A stretch of DNA of 64,000 nt from Gemmatimonadota bacterium (GTDB lineage: Bacteria > Gemmatimonadota > Gemmatimonadetes > Longimicrobiales > Gaopeijiaceae), in contig SKKN01000038.1 of assembly GCA_007121455.1 (NCBI GenBank), forward strand, positions 62,001 to 126,000. Reading direction: 5' to 3'. Below, one piece after another: positions 26,298 through 35,304 of the stretch (the stretch's first letter is position 1; every line of letters starts with the position of its first letter). Made by a program: the position numbers and the translations under genes. A model generated the notes under the pieces. It searched no databases and had not been told where the DNA came from. It worked only from the letters and a program-made list of their open reading frames with translations.

Positions 26298-27201
26298 TCA
26301 CCTCGAAGGGGGTGCTACGAACCGGGCGTCCCGAGGGGCTTCCAATCTCGAGCGGTCGAAGCTGCGTCGAAAGGAAATGCTGTCGGCGAACGCTTCATTC
26401 CGAAACTCGCCGGCTTCTCCTGCCTCGGTGAACTCGTAGCCGCGAAACGCGGTCGCAACCGTCAGGCCATCGACGGTAACGTGGTCGTCGTAGTAGAAGA
26501 GGGTTTCCGGAAGGTCAGCGCCGGGGCTCACGTCCCGCCCATACGAGACGGTATACCGGATGGCTTCCACCAGGCCGCTTTCCGGATGGACGTAGAGGGT
26601 ATAGCTGTCTCCCGGCGATTCCCCGACTCCCTCGTCGAAGGAGACCCTCACCATCTCGTACATCGTGCCGTCCAGCTCCTCGTCCGGCCGTCGCTCGAAA
26701 CGGGTTCCCGGATCGGCCAGAACGAAGGGAATCAGCTGGAAGTAATACCCTGAAATCCCCCAGAAGCGGGGGTTGGGCTGCTCGATGGAGCCCGGGGCGA
26801 TCCAGGCGTCCGTTCCATCCCAGGCGAACCGCGCCTCCACCTCGTCCGGGGCGTCATACGATCCCGTGGTGAGCAGGTCGTGATAGACCTCTCGGGTCCG
26901 GTTGTCCGCGACGAGGAACGACTTGAAGCGAAGATCGGCCCCCAGGTTTACTCCCAGGAAAAGGAGCTCGTCGGGGCAGTGTACCATGCCTCGAGTCCCC
27001 CATGCGCGTCGATGGCACGCAGCACCAGGTGCCCGCCCTCATCGGACTCGAGTCGCTCGCGCACCTGGGCCGCGTGCTCGGCGACCTCTTGATCCGAAAG
27101 GTCCGCATCGGGGCCGGAGAATCCGTCGCGTCACAAGCCAGGACAGAGGTGCAGATGAAAGCCAGAGCTGGGGTCCACAAGCGGAAGGATGGCTTCACCA
27201 T
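26298..27201 (-). pseudogene. Lipoprotein gene (DUF6503-like) with two frameshifts
   Basis: Three reading frames together give one protein. It starts at ATG 27201 (MVKPSFRLWTPALAF, lipobox VLAC). It continues from about 27108 in a second frame (DADLSDQEVAEHAAQVRERL, LRAIDAHGGLEAWYTAP), which ends in a stop near 26958. It then continues in a third frame (VNLGADLRFKSFLVADN) to the stop at 26298. Each shift would be mended by one inserted base, the first within a run of C. Either the gene is decaying or the assembly has small indels. The C-terminal part (YTLYVHPESGLVEAIRYTV, FYYDDHVTVDGLTVAT) resembles DUF6503 lipoproteins; that name is tentative. Confidence 0.75.
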
Positions 27202-27259
27202 CGTCGACTCGGTTGTATGTAGGGGGCAGGGGTGCGTTCGGCGATCATGCTCCCGGGGG

Positions 27260-27616
27260 TCAGAACGTCACGATTTCGTACCCGTCCTCTACGCGTTGCC
27301 GAAGACTTGGATGGCCTTGATACTCGCTCAGGAACTCGACCCCGGCGGCGCGGATGTCTTCCTTCACGTCGAAAGCACCCGCGCAGAACTCACATGCTCC
27401 TGCCACTCGATCCTTCACCGCCGTGAACATGGAATGGAGCTTGTGGTCGGGCGATTCGAGCTCCCGGATCCATACGACCGCAGCCCCATCGAAGACGAGC
27501 TCCACCTCATCTCCCGCCTCTTTCGCCTCCTGAACCAATGCCAAGGCGTTGAGGACCCGTGCGAGGTCGGAGTGGGCTTCGGTACCTGCGAGGACTACCA
27601 CTGAGATCTTGGCCAT
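27260..27616 (-). CDS. DsrE-family protein
   Basis: Small protein of 118 residues with a strong AGGAGGTG ribosome site before ATG 27616. The DsrE-like fold is recognisable: KISVVVLAGTEAHSDLARVLNAL, then EVELVFDGAAVVW and a central GACEFCAGAFDVKEDI, where CEFC could be the sulfur-handling or redox cysteine site. The family shuttles sulfane sulfur or binds small thiols in the cytosol. No dsr or tus operon is nearby. It reads away from the PQQ dehydrogenase gene's 3' end and appears to be a single-gene unit. Confidence 0.82.
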   Translation of the reverse strand: MAKISVVVLAGTEAHSDLARVLNALALVQEAKEAGDEVELVFDGAAVVWIRELESPDHKLHSMFTAVKDRVAGACEFCAGAFDVKEDIRAAGVEFLSEYQGHPSLRQRVEDGYEIVTF

Positions 27617-27742
27617 GCGACACCTCCTGTATCATGATGCACTCGTGGTTCACCAAGGGAATACGGTCCCCCCCGAAAGAGTTCCGGACACACTTCCCAG
27701 TCCGCCCGATCTCGAACTCTGGGTCCATGGTGACCCGCCAAC

Positions 27743-28942
27743 CTAACGCACCGGCTCGAGGCGCACGATCGACGTGGTGCCGCCGCCTTGGCGGTCGTCG
27801 AATGCGACATAGATGAACCCTTCGGGTCCCTGGCGTACGTCCCGAATCCGTCCGACCCCGAAGAGGAGGGGCCGTCTCTCCAGGCGACCCACCTGGTAAC
27901 CGTCCTCACCGGGGATGACCGGAAGACGGTGAAGCTGCTGGCCGGCCAAGCCCCCCACGAAGAGGTGGCCCTTCCATTCCGGGAAGGCATCACCCGTATA
28001 CACCATGAGTCCGGAGGTCGCGATGGAGGGGGTCCAGTACTGAACAGGCTGCTCCATTCCATCTCGATGCGTGCCGGCGTGCATCGGTTCCCCCCCATAG
28101 TTGACGCCGTAGCCGATGACGGGCCAGCCGTAGTTTCGGCCTGGAAGGATCAGGTTCAACTCGTCTCCCCCCTGCGGCCCGTGTTCGGTCTGCCAGATGT
28201 CGTCGGTGTCGGGGTGCACCGCCATCCCCTGAGCGTTGCGGTGTCCATAGCTCCAGATCTCGGGCAATGCATCGTCATCGCCCACGAAGGGGTTGTCGGA
28301 GGGCACTCGACCGTCATCATGCAATCGAATTGTGGTGCCGTGGTGGTTCGTGAGGGCCTGCGAGGGCCATCCCTCCAGGTTTTCGGGGTCCGGCCGCCCT
28401 CCCCGGTCCCCGACGGTGACGAAGAGGTAGCCGCGAGCGTCGAAGACGAGCCGGGATCCGTAGTGACCGCCTCCCTGGCCCCACGCGTCCGCCACGAAGA
28501 TCTCCTCCACGTCGTGCAACCGGTCTCCTTCGAGCCGTCCCCGGACGACTGCGGTCGTACCTTCACTCCCGTCCGCGTTCGGCTTCGAGAAGCTGAGGTA
28601 GAGGAGCTGGTTGGATTCGTAGTCCGGGTGGAGGGCTATATCCAGGAGCCCTCCCTGGCCCTGATACCGTACCTCCGGAACTCCCGCCACCGGTTCGGCC
28701 TGGAGCACCCCGTCCCGCACGATTCGCAGTCGGCCGGGTCGCTCGGTCACGAGCATTTCGCCACTCGGAAGGAAGGCCATGGACCAGGGGTCCTGAAGCT
28801 CCTCGACGACCGTCACGACACGGTAATCGTGCAATTCCGACTCGAAGACCGGCTCCTGCGCGGCGGTCACCGCGGGCGCGGTTCCGAGTGCAAGTAAAAG
28901 AAGGCATCCGGCGGCTGAAGGGGAGGATCGAAACCGGGTCAT
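27743..28942 (-). CDS. PQQ-dependent aldose sugar dehydrogenase (YliI/Asd-like)
   Basis: Secreted six-bladed propeller enzyme of about 399 residues from ATG 28942, with GGAG 7 bases upstream. The signal peptide runs through GCLLLLALGTAPAVTAAQ. Family motifs are visible: LQDPWSMAFLPSGEMLVTERPGRL, GQGGLLDIALHPDY, GGHYGSRLVFDARGYLFVTVGDR, YGHRNAQGMAVHP, EHGPQGGDELN, NYGWPVIGYG and GVGRIRDVRQGPEGFIY. It oxidises aldoses in the periplasm using PQQ and calcium. No pqq biosynthesis genes are in the window. Confidence 0.93.
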   Translation of the reverse strand: MTRFRSSPSAAGCLLLLALGTAPAVTAAQEPVFESELHDYRVVTVVEELQDPWSMAFLPSGEMLVTERPGRLRIVRDGVLQAEPVAGVPEVRYQGQGGLLDIALHPDYESNQLLYLSFSKPNADGSEGTTAVVRGRLEGDRLHDVEEIFVADAWGQGGGHYGSRLVFDARGYLFVTVGDRGGRPDPENLEGWPSQALTNHHGTTIRLHDDGRVPSDNPFVGDDDALPEIWSYGHRNAQGMAVHPDTDDIWQTEHGPQGGDELNLILPGRNYGWPVIGYGVNYGGEPMHAGTHRDGMEQPVQYWTPSIATSGLMVYTGDAFPEWKGHLFVGGLAGQQLHRLPVIPGEDGYQVGRLERRPLLFGVGRIRDVRQGPEGFIYVAFDDRQGGGTTSIVRLEPVR

Positions 28943-29239
28943 CGTCAAGCTCCATGTGAAGGCTTTTCCAGCCCGCGCGAGCGCTTGAGCGCGGTCGTGC
29001 GGAAGGTCGCAATCGGTTCTGGGGCGGCGAGATCACAACGAATAGAATACCCGAACTCCGTCGGCACAGCGAGCGGGCACGCGAAGACGGGGGCGAACTG
29101 TGGGGCCGGCGGGGGAACGGAACCGGGGGGAGGGCGTAATCGCGGAGGTCGCCCGAGCGGGCGACTCCAGGAATGCCCGCAGACCACTTCATCGGAGCCT
29201 TCGATGTCCAGCCCCCGAGGCGTGAAGAACGAGGAAGGG

Positions 29240-29479
29240 ATGGAGCTGAAGCGAAGGTTCCGGCTTGCGGCCGGTTGGGCTGCCGGTTTCTTCCTCCTTC
29301 TCCTCGCCTTCGTGTCGCTCCTTCATGCACGCGTCGCTGCCATCATCTTTCTGGTACTGGCCGCGCGGGTGTTTCCTCCAGCCCGCGAATGGCTCGACGG
29401 GCTGGGCCGCCTGGGAAAGATCGTGCTGAGCATCGTCGGAGCCGGGTTCATCCTCTGGCTCCTGCTGCTCGGCACATGA
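29240..29479 (+). CDS. Small two-helix membrane protein, unknown
   Basis: Hydrophobic protein of 79 residues from ATG 29240, directly preceded by GAGGAAGG. After a basic start (ELKRRFRLAAG) come two or three membrane helices (AGFFLLLLAFVSLLHA, VAAIIFLVLAARVF, IVLSIVGAGFILWLLLLG). No family is recognised. It stands alone between the dehydrogenase and the convergent YjiH gene. The ATG at 29204 in the same frame is an alternative, but its ribosome site is weaker. Confidence 0.6.
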   Translation: MELKRRFRLAAGWAAGFFLLLLAFVSLLHARVAAIIFLVLAARVFPPAREWLDGLGRLGKIVLSIVGAGFILWLLLLGT

Positions 29480-29491
29480 CGAGCCCGCTAC

Positions 29492-29535
29492 CCGCCTGAC
29501 TCTCGAACGTGAGGTCTCACGGGGCCGTCAGGCGG
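29492..29535. terminator. Nested inverted repeat between convergent genes
   Basis: CCGCCTGAC at 29492-29500 pairs perfectly with GTCAGGCGG at 29527-29535. Inside the loop GTGAG/CTCAC (29509-29520) forms a second palindrome. The position between the 3' ends of the small membrane protein gene and the YjiH gene fits a bidirectional terminator, although there is no T tract on either side. Confidence 0.5.
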
Positions 29536-29548
29536 TGCTCCGTCGCGG

Positions 29549-30922
29549 TCAGAAGACCAGAGTATGCGCGATCAGCGCGATGATCGGCAGCGTGACCACA
29601 GTCCGGATCAGGAAGATCGCGACGAGCTCGAGGAGGCTCAACGGAATCCTCGACTTCAGGATGATCGCCCCCAGCTCCGACATGTAGAGGAGCTGCGTCA
29701 GCGAGAGACAGCCGATCACGAAACGGGTCAACTCGCTCTCGATGCCCGTGAGAAGGACCGCCGGCAGGAACATGTCCGCGAACCCGACCAACGTCGCGGG
29801 GGCGGCCGCGGCGGCTTCCGGGATTCGAAGCAACTCGAGGACCGGCACCATGGGGTACGAGAGCCATGCGAAGACCGGCGTGTACTCGGCGAGCACGAGC
29901 GCTACGGTCCCGATCGCCATCACGAGCGGGATCAGCCCGAAGAAGATATCGACGATGTTCACCAGGGTGTTCCGGACAAGGGTCCTGAAGCCTGGCGCCC
30001 TTTCCGCCCGAGCAACCCCTTCGCGAACGCTGTGGCCGAGGAGACTTCCCTCCCTCGGGGACTCTTCGACGATCTGGCGTCCGACCGGCTCGTAGTAGAC
30101 ATCGGGCTTCCACGAGAGAGGTGGGAGCCGAGGGACGACGATCGCCGCGATGAGCCCGGCTACCGCAACCGTCGTGTAGAGTTGAACGAAGAGGTGATTG
30201 AGCTCGATGAAGCTGGTGATCAGCAGGGCGAAAGCGATGGAGACGACCGAGAAATTGGTCGCGATGACGGATGCTTCCCGCTGAGTGTAGTACCCTCGCT
30301 CGTACTGCTGGTACGTGATGAGGACGCCCACCGTACCCGACCCCATCCACGAGGCCGAGGCGTCGATCGCGCTCCTCCCGGGAAGCCGAAAGATCCAGCG
30401 GAACGGCTTGCGCAACAGCGTTCCGATGAACTCCATGAACCCGAACTCGGTCAGGAATGGGAGAAGGATGAGGGCGAAGAAGAAGAAGGTGAGGAGCACG
30501 GGTACGAGATCGTTCAGCATGACGCCGCCGATGTTCGGGTCCCAGATGAACCCCGGGCCGAACTGAAAGAACGTCATCAGGGCGAAGACCGCTCCGATCA
30601 CCCGCATCCCGAACCACATCGAGTTCACGTCGAAAATCTCGCGCAGTCCAGGCACCCGTGCCCAGCGAGGCTTTCCCGCCTTTGCCCAGGCGGTGAGGAC
30701 GACGGAGAGGGTCAGGATCACGACGCCGATGAGCGGTAGGGATTCCCCCAACACCTCCTGCAGGAGATCCGCCAGGAATCCGAAGCCGATGGTGATCGTA
30801 TCCCCCACGCGGATCGGAATGAGGAACATCCCCACCCCGATCATCGAAGGCACCACGAACTTCATCAATCCACCAAAGCTGAACCCGGATTCGGTTCGCT
30901 TCTTCAGGGCTTCCGGGCTCAC
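29549..30922 (-). CDS. yjiH: YjiH-family nucleoside-recognition (GATE) membrane protein
   Basis: Polytopic inner-membrane protein of 457 residues with about 10-11 helices. GATE/YjiH features: FVVPSMIGVGMFLIPI near the N-terminus, FMEFIGTLLRKPFRWIFRLPG, SAIDASASWMGSGTVGVLIT, the YYTQREASVIATNFSVVSI segment and GIESELTRFVIGCLSLTQ. Transport of a nucleoside, amino acid or divalent cation has been suggested for relatives, but the substrate is unknown. It starts at GTG 30922, overlapping the dipeptidase stop by 4 bases, so the two genes form an operon. Uptake of the dipeptidase product is a natural guess. Confidence 0.88.
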   Translation of the reverse strand: MSPEALKKRTESGFSFGGLMKFVVPSMIGVGMFLIPIRVGDTITIGFGFLADLLQEVLGESLPLIGVVILTLSVVLTAWAKAGKPRWARVPGLREIFDVNSMWFGMRVIGAVFALMTFFQFGPGFIWDPNIGGVMLNDLVPVLLTFFFFALILLPFLTEFGFMEFIGTLLRKPFRWIFRLPGRSAIDASASWMGSGTVGVLITYQQYERGYYTQREASVIATNFSVVSIAFALLITSFIELNHLFVQLYTTVAVAGLIAAIVVPRLPPLSWKPDVYYEPVGRQIVEESPREGSLLGHSVREGVARAERAPGFRTLVRNTLVNIVDIFFGLIPLVMAIGTVALVLAEYTPVFAWLSYPMVPVLELLRIPEAAAAAPATLVGFADMFLPAVLLTGIESELTRFVIGCLSLTQLLYMSELGAIILKSRIPLSLLELVAIFLIRTVVTLPIIALIAHTLVF

Positions 30923-32229
30923 GGTGTCATTTCTCCCTGGATCTCCCGGGACACACGCTCCACCTCACGCAGAGCTCGAAGGTGGTTGCCGCTCCAGATC
31001 TTCCGGATCTCCTGCTCGTTGTACCCTCTCCGGACCAGCTCGAGGGTGACGTTGAAGGTCTCCGAAGAGTCGTTCCACCCCACCACTCCACCTCCTCCGT
31101 CGAAGTCCGATGAAATCCCCACGTGGTCCACACCCGCCACCTCCACTGCGTGCTCGATGTGATCCACGAAATCCGCCACGCTCGCCGGAGGAAACTGCTC
31201 GTCGATCTCGTCCATTCCGGCATCGAAAACGCGCCGCTCTTCGTCGTCGAGGGCTCCGATGTCGGCGCCGGTCTCGATCCCGAATCGGTCCCGGAGTTCC
31301 TGGATCGCGTCTCCCCGCTCGGGCGGCATCTCCTTCACGAAGGCGGCCAGGGCCGTCATGTGGGCCACGCCACCGTTGTCGCGGATCGCCCTGAGTTGAT
31401 CGTCGTCCAGGTTCCGCGGGTGGTTCACAACAGCCTGCACCGAGGAGTGCGAGGCGATGATCGGCGCAGGTGAGAGCTCCGTCGCCTCCATCATCGCCGC
31501 GCGGGAGGCGTGGGAGACGTCGACGAAGATTCCGAGCCGGTTGAGCTCGGCCACAAGATCCCTCCCGAGCGGTGAAAGTCCACCCCATTCCGGGCCATCA
31601 TCCCCGAACTCTGGCCGCTCCTGGGCGGCGTCGCCGAACTGGTTGTGACCGTTGTGGGTGATCGAGACATATCGGGCCCCGAGCTCGTGGAACTCTTCGA
31701 GAAGAGAGAGATCCTCCCCGATGGGGTAGGGGTTCTCGACTCCGATCAGCGCCACGAGCCGGCCCTCGCCATGGATCCGCTCTACGTCGTCCGCCGAATG
31801 GGCCAGGCCGATCCGGTCCGGATACAGCTCTTCGGTCATCCGCCGGACACCATCGAACTTCTGCATCGCCCGCTCGAGTGCGTAGGCATACCCTTCCGGT
31901 GAACGTTCGCCTTGAGGGTGGTAGACGATGAAGTAAGCGGCGTCCAGTCCACCTTCCTCCATCTTCGGGAGGTCATTCTGGAACCCGGCCTGTACCCCCG
32001 GGTCCGCCGCTGACGTGCCGAAATCGAAGGGGATGTCGATATGAGTGTCGAGGGTGATCACCCGGTCATGGATCCCGCGGGCCAGCTCCTCGAGCTCGGC
32101 ATCGGTCATCGCAGCAGGATCGCCTGAGGGCTCCGGCGAACCGGGGGCCTCCCCCGACTCTGGCGGATCTTCGACGCAGGCCACGAGAGCCGTTCCGGCC
32201 AAGAGCATCCAAAGAAACCGTCGGCGCAT
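30919..32229 (-). CDS. Membrane dipeptidase (peptidase M19), lipoprotein
   Basis: Zinc-dependent renal-dipeptidase-type enzyme of 436 residues. The lipoprotein signal ends at LLAGTALVACV. M19 motifs: ITLDTHIDIPFDF (metal ligands His and Asp), ALIGVENPYPIG, ARYVSITHNGHNQFGD, IFVDVSHASRAAMMEAT, IIASHSSVQAVVNHPRNLDD and VGISSDFDGGGG. It hydrolyses dipeptides, including those with D-residues, on the cell surface or in the periplasm. GGAGGAGG precedes the ATG. It is the first gene of a two-gene operon with yjiH and is divergent from the Tat amidase gene. Confidence 0.94.
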   Translation of the reverse strand: MRRRFLWMLLAGTALVACVEDPPESGEAPGSPEPSGDPAAMTDAELEELARGIHDRVITLDTHIDIPFDFGTSAADPGVQAGFQNDLPKMEEGGLDAAYFIVYHPQGERSPEGYAYALERAMQKFDGVRRMTEELYPDRIGLAHSADDVERIHGEGRLVALIGVENPYPIGEDLSLLEEFHELGARYVSITHNGHNQFGDAAQERPEFGDDGPEWGGLSPLGRDLVAELNRLGIFVDVSHASRAAMMEATELSPAPIIASHSSVQAVVNHPRNLDDDQLRAIRDNGGVAHMTALAAFVKEMPPERGDAIQELRDRFGIETGADIGALDDEERRVFDAGMDEIDEQFPPASVADFVDHIEHAVEVAGVDHVGISSDFDGGGGVVGWNDSSETFNVTLELVRRGYNEQEIRKIWSGNHLRALREVERVSREIQGEMTP

Positions 32230-32434
32230 GCTCCTCCTCCCATGGGAAGGTCTTCGTCACTCATATGAGCGAGGAGGATGGGGCCCTTCCCCCGCACGAG
32301 ACAAGGGGACATCGGCACCAAAGGGACCGATCCGGCGGGAATTCCTCCCTTTCGCTTCCGCTCCTCCTGGATAGGTTGCCAGGAGGATCCGCCCAAGGAC
32401 CGAGTGGCGGGCGAACTCGAACCGGAGATGAGCC

Positions 32435-34087
32435 ATGTCGACGTCCGATCCGCGAAAGCCGAATTCCGCGGCGCCCCCTCCGGCTCCGCAGCCCGAGGAA
32501 GCCGGGAAGATGGAACGGAGACGCTTCTTGAAGGTGGCGGCCTCCGCGGCGGCGGCAGGCGGGCTCGCTCCCGGAAATCTTCTTGCGGCACCTCCCGCCG
32601 TCGATGGGCGCAGGCCCGAGGGGTCCCCCGCTCGAGTTCTCCAGGACACGGAGGTCGCGCTCGGGAACGGCGAGCCCCCGGCTCTCCAGTTTCAGGCATA
32701 CCCCGGAGGGACGGGGGCGCTGTTCGAACGATTGATTCGGGAGCGAGGTGCGGCGGCCTTCGAACGCCGCCCTCTCGACATCGAGCCGTGGGACGGACCG
32801 GTGCCGGCCCGGGAGGAAGACGTTGCGTTCCTACCGGTGGACCGGCTCGGGGCTCTTGTTCGGGAGAGGAAAATCTCCCCCGTCGAGCTCACCGAGATCT
32901 ACCTCGAGCGGCTTCAGCGGTACGACCCCATCCTCCTCTGCGCCGTGACCATTCTGGAGGGACCGGCGCGGGAGGCGGCGGAACAGGCGGAAGCGGAGAT
33001 TCGGCGAGGGGAGTGGCGAGGCCCTCTCCACGGGATTCCCTGGGGCGTCAAAGACCTCTTCGCCGTTCGTGGCACACCCACGACCTGGGGGTCGGCCGCC
33101 TTTCAGGATCAGGTGATCGACGAGGATTCGGACGTCGTGGTTCGGCTCCGTGAGGCAGGCGCGGTCCTCATCGCGAAGCTCTCGACCGGGGAATTCGCGC
33201 GGGGGGCGAACTGGTTTCGAGGACAGACGCTCAACCCCTGGAACCTGGAGGAAGGCTCGAGTGGCTCCTCTGCCGGCCCGGCTTCCGCCACGGCGGCTGG
33301 CTGCGTGGCCTTCGCCATCGGGACCGAAACCCAGGGCTCCATCGTCTCACCGGCTCGGCGCTGTGGACTCACTGCACTTCGCCCGACCTTCGGCCGAGTG
33401 AGTCGCCACGGAGGGATGGTTCTCGCGTGGAGCATGGACAAGGTGGGTCCGCTGTGCCGAACGGCCGAGGACTGCGCGCTGGTCTTCGATGTGATCCACG
33501 GAGCCGACCCGAAGGACGCCTCGACCCTCACGACCCCCTTCGAGTTCGAGCGGCGCACGGATCTGTCAGGGATTCGGATCGGCATCGCCGAGGACGCTCC
33601 TGACTCGTTCGCCATGTCCCTCCGGGATCTCGGCGCGGACCTCAGGCCGCTCCCAGAGCTTCCTGAGGGCGGATCCGAGGCACTTTCTGTGGAGTCCGCA
33701 GCGGCTTTCGACTTCCACGTCGCGGATCTGGGCTCGCAGGGGCAGGAGGGGGAAGAGGCCCGCTTCCAGGCGGGACGCACCGTACCGGGACTGGATTATG
33801 TCCAGTCGCAGCGACGTCGGATGATCCTCATGCAGCAGATGGAGGAGGCCTTGGAGGGGGTGGACCTGTTCGTGAGCGGGTCGGGACTCGTCGGTGTCAC
33901 CAACCAGACCGGCCACCCAGCGGTCATCCTGCCCTACACCTTCGGCCCCAGGGAGGATGCCGAGCACGAGCAGCCCGTATGTACGACGTTGATCGGACGC
34001 CCGTTCACGGACGACCTTCTGCTCACCGTCGCGCACGCGTACCAGTCGGTGACCTCCTGGCATCTCGAGCGGCCGTCGCTGGACTGA
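32435..34087 (+). CDS. Tat-exported amidase (amidase signature family)
   Basis: Amidase-signature enzyme of 550 residues. An N-terminal Tat signal is present at residues 27-45 (ERRRFLKVAASAAAAGG). The Ser-cisSer-Lys triad can be read: Lys in IPWGVKDLFAVRG, cis-Ser in EEGSSGSSAGPAS and nucleophile Ser in GTETQGSIVSPA. The C-terminus (VGVTNQTGHPAVILP) is also typical. It hydrolyses an amide, peptide amide or related bond in the periplasm; the substrate is unknown. It is divergent from the M19 dipeptidase gene, and the two could share a peptide-scavenging role. Confidence 0.92.
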   Translation: MSTSDPRKPNSAAPPPAPQPEEAGKMERRRFLKVAASAAAAGGLAPGNLLAAPPAVDGRRPEGSPARVLQDTEVALGNGEPPALQFQAYPGGTGALFERLIRERGAAAFERRPLDIEPWDGPVPAREEDVAFLPVDRLGALVRERKISPVELTEIYLERLQRYDPILLCAVTILEGPAREAAEQAEAEIRRGEWRGPLHGIPWGVKDLFAVRGTPTTWGSAAFQDQVIDEDSDVVVRLREAGAVLIAKLSTGEFARGANWFRGQTLNPWNLEEGSSGSSAGPASATAAGCVAFAIGTETQGSIVSPARRCGLTALRPTFGRVSRHGGMVLAWSMDKVGPLCRTAEDCALVFDVIHGADPKDASTLTTPFEFERRTDLSGIRIGIAEDAPDSFAMSLRDLGADLRPLPELPEGGSEALSVESAAAFDFHVADLGSQGQEGEEARFQAGRTVPGLDYVQSQRRRMILMQQMEEALEGVDLFVSGSGLVGVTNQTGHPAVILPYTFGPREDAEHEQPVCTTLIGRPFTDDLLLTVAHAYQSVTSWHLERPSLD

Positions 34088-34254
34088 GCATCACCGCTCC
34101 TCCCGAGCCACCGCCGGCCCGGGGGGAGCATGGACCCGGTAGGTGACGGTCACCCCACCCGAAGCTCGCAGAGTAGAGGGCCGATGCGGCTGGAACAAGG
34201 CGGAGGTCCCGACAGGGCCTTGACGCCTGGGACCCGATGTATTTCCGTTCATGC

Positions 34255-34270
34255 GGATATATGGATATAG
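34255..34270 (+). promoter_or_regulatory. Possible operator repeats at the start of the ArsR-type regulator gene
   Basis: Two GGATAT copies (34255-34260 and 34263-34268) are spaced 8 bases apart in an AT-rich patch that stands out from the GC-rich surroundings. A TTGACG lies at 34220-34225. Spacing to a -10 box is not convincing. ArsR-family regulators commonly bind such sites at their own promoter, so autoregulation is possible. Confidence 0.35.
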
Positions 34271-35304
34271 CTACTGATCCAGCCCGTGCTTCCGTCCTGG
34301 ACCGACTCGGTTCACTTGCCGATGAGACCCGGACCCGCATCCTTCTTCTCCTCGAAGGAAGCGAGTTTACCGTTTCCGAGCTTTGCCAGGTGGTCCAGCT
34401 TCCGCAGTCCACCGTGAGCCGACACCTGCGAATCCTTTCCAGGGACGGATGGCTCGCCGTGCGATCCGAGGGGACGAGCCGTCATTACCGCCTGTCGGCG
34501 TCACTCGACGCCGCGGCCCGGAGCCTTTGGACAGCCGTCCGGGAGGAGCTTTCCGCTACCCCCGCGGCGCGGGAGGACAGGCTTCGGTCGAAGAGTGTGC
34601 TCGAAGCCCGAGCAGAGCGGTCCAGAGCGTTCTTCTCGACGGAGGCCGGACGGTGGGACAGCCTCCGTCGGGAGCTTTTCGGGGGCAGGGCAGACCTTCA
34701 GCTTCTCCCTGGGCTCCTCGAAGGAACCGAGCGCGTGGGGGATCTGGGGTGTGGGACGGGGCAGCTCGCTCGACTCCTGGCACCCTTTGCCGGAGAGTTG
34801 GTCGCGGTGGACCGATCCCCTCAGATGCTCGACCTTGCGCGGGAGCGACTGCGCGGCCAGGCAGGCGTTCGGGTAGAGCAGGGCGACCTGGAGGCACTGC
34901 CCCTGAAGGACGGAAGCCTCGATGTCGCAATCCTCTCCCTGGTCCTTCACTACGTGGTGGATCCAGCGCGTGCGCTCGCCGAGGTCCATCGCACCCTGCG
35001 GCCCGGAGGGCGCATCCTGATCCTGGACATGCAACGGCACCAACGGGCCCGGTTCCGCGAGGAGATGGGCCACGTCTGGCTCGGCTTCACGCCTGCCGAG
35101 CTCGAAGGCTGGCTCGAGGATGCCGGCTTCGAGGCGATCCGTCTCGTGGACCTGCCTCCGGATCCGGAGGCTGCAGGGCCTCTTCTCTTTTCTCTCCGGG
35201 GCCGGAGCAGGAAGGGCCCCTCCACGATGCACCCCACCGCTGTCAACGGCAGCGGACAACCTGATCTCGAAAGACGAGGAACCGATGATGCAGACAGCAA
35301 CTAA
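34261..35304 (+). CDS. SahR-like regulator: ArsR winged helix fused to methyltransferase domain
   Basis: About 347 residues from ATG 34261; ATG 34237 in frame is an alternative start. The N-terminus is an ArsR-type winged helix ([33 protein letters not shown]). From about residue 130 a class I methyltransferase domain follows ([65 protein letters not shown]). This layout matches SahR, the SAH-responsive repressor of methionine-cycle genes in Proteobacteria. The next gene, ahcY, overlaps its 3' end by 20 bases, supporting sensing of S-adenosylhomocysteine. Confidence 0.87.
   Translation: MDIATDPARASVLDRLGSLADETRTRILLLLEGSEFTVSELCQVVQLPQSTVSRHLRILSRDGWLAVRSEGTSRHYRLSASLDAAARSLWTAVREELSATPAAREDRLRSKSVLEARAERSRAFFSTEAGRWDSLRRELFGGRADLQLLPGLLEGTERVGDLGCGTGQLARLLAPFAGELVAVDRSPQMLDLARERLRGQAGVRVEQGDLEALPLKDGSLDVAILSLVLHYVVDPARALAEVHRTLRPGGRILILDMQRHQRARFREEMGHVWLGFTPAELEGWLEDAGFEAIRLVDLPPDPEAAGPLLFSLRGRSRKGPSTMHPTAVNGSGQPDLERRGTDDADSN

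Noticed and set aside
34142-34154. GGTGAC/GTCACC palindrome after the amidase gene as a terminator
   Set aside because: The stem is short, there is no T tract and it has no clear link to either neighbour.
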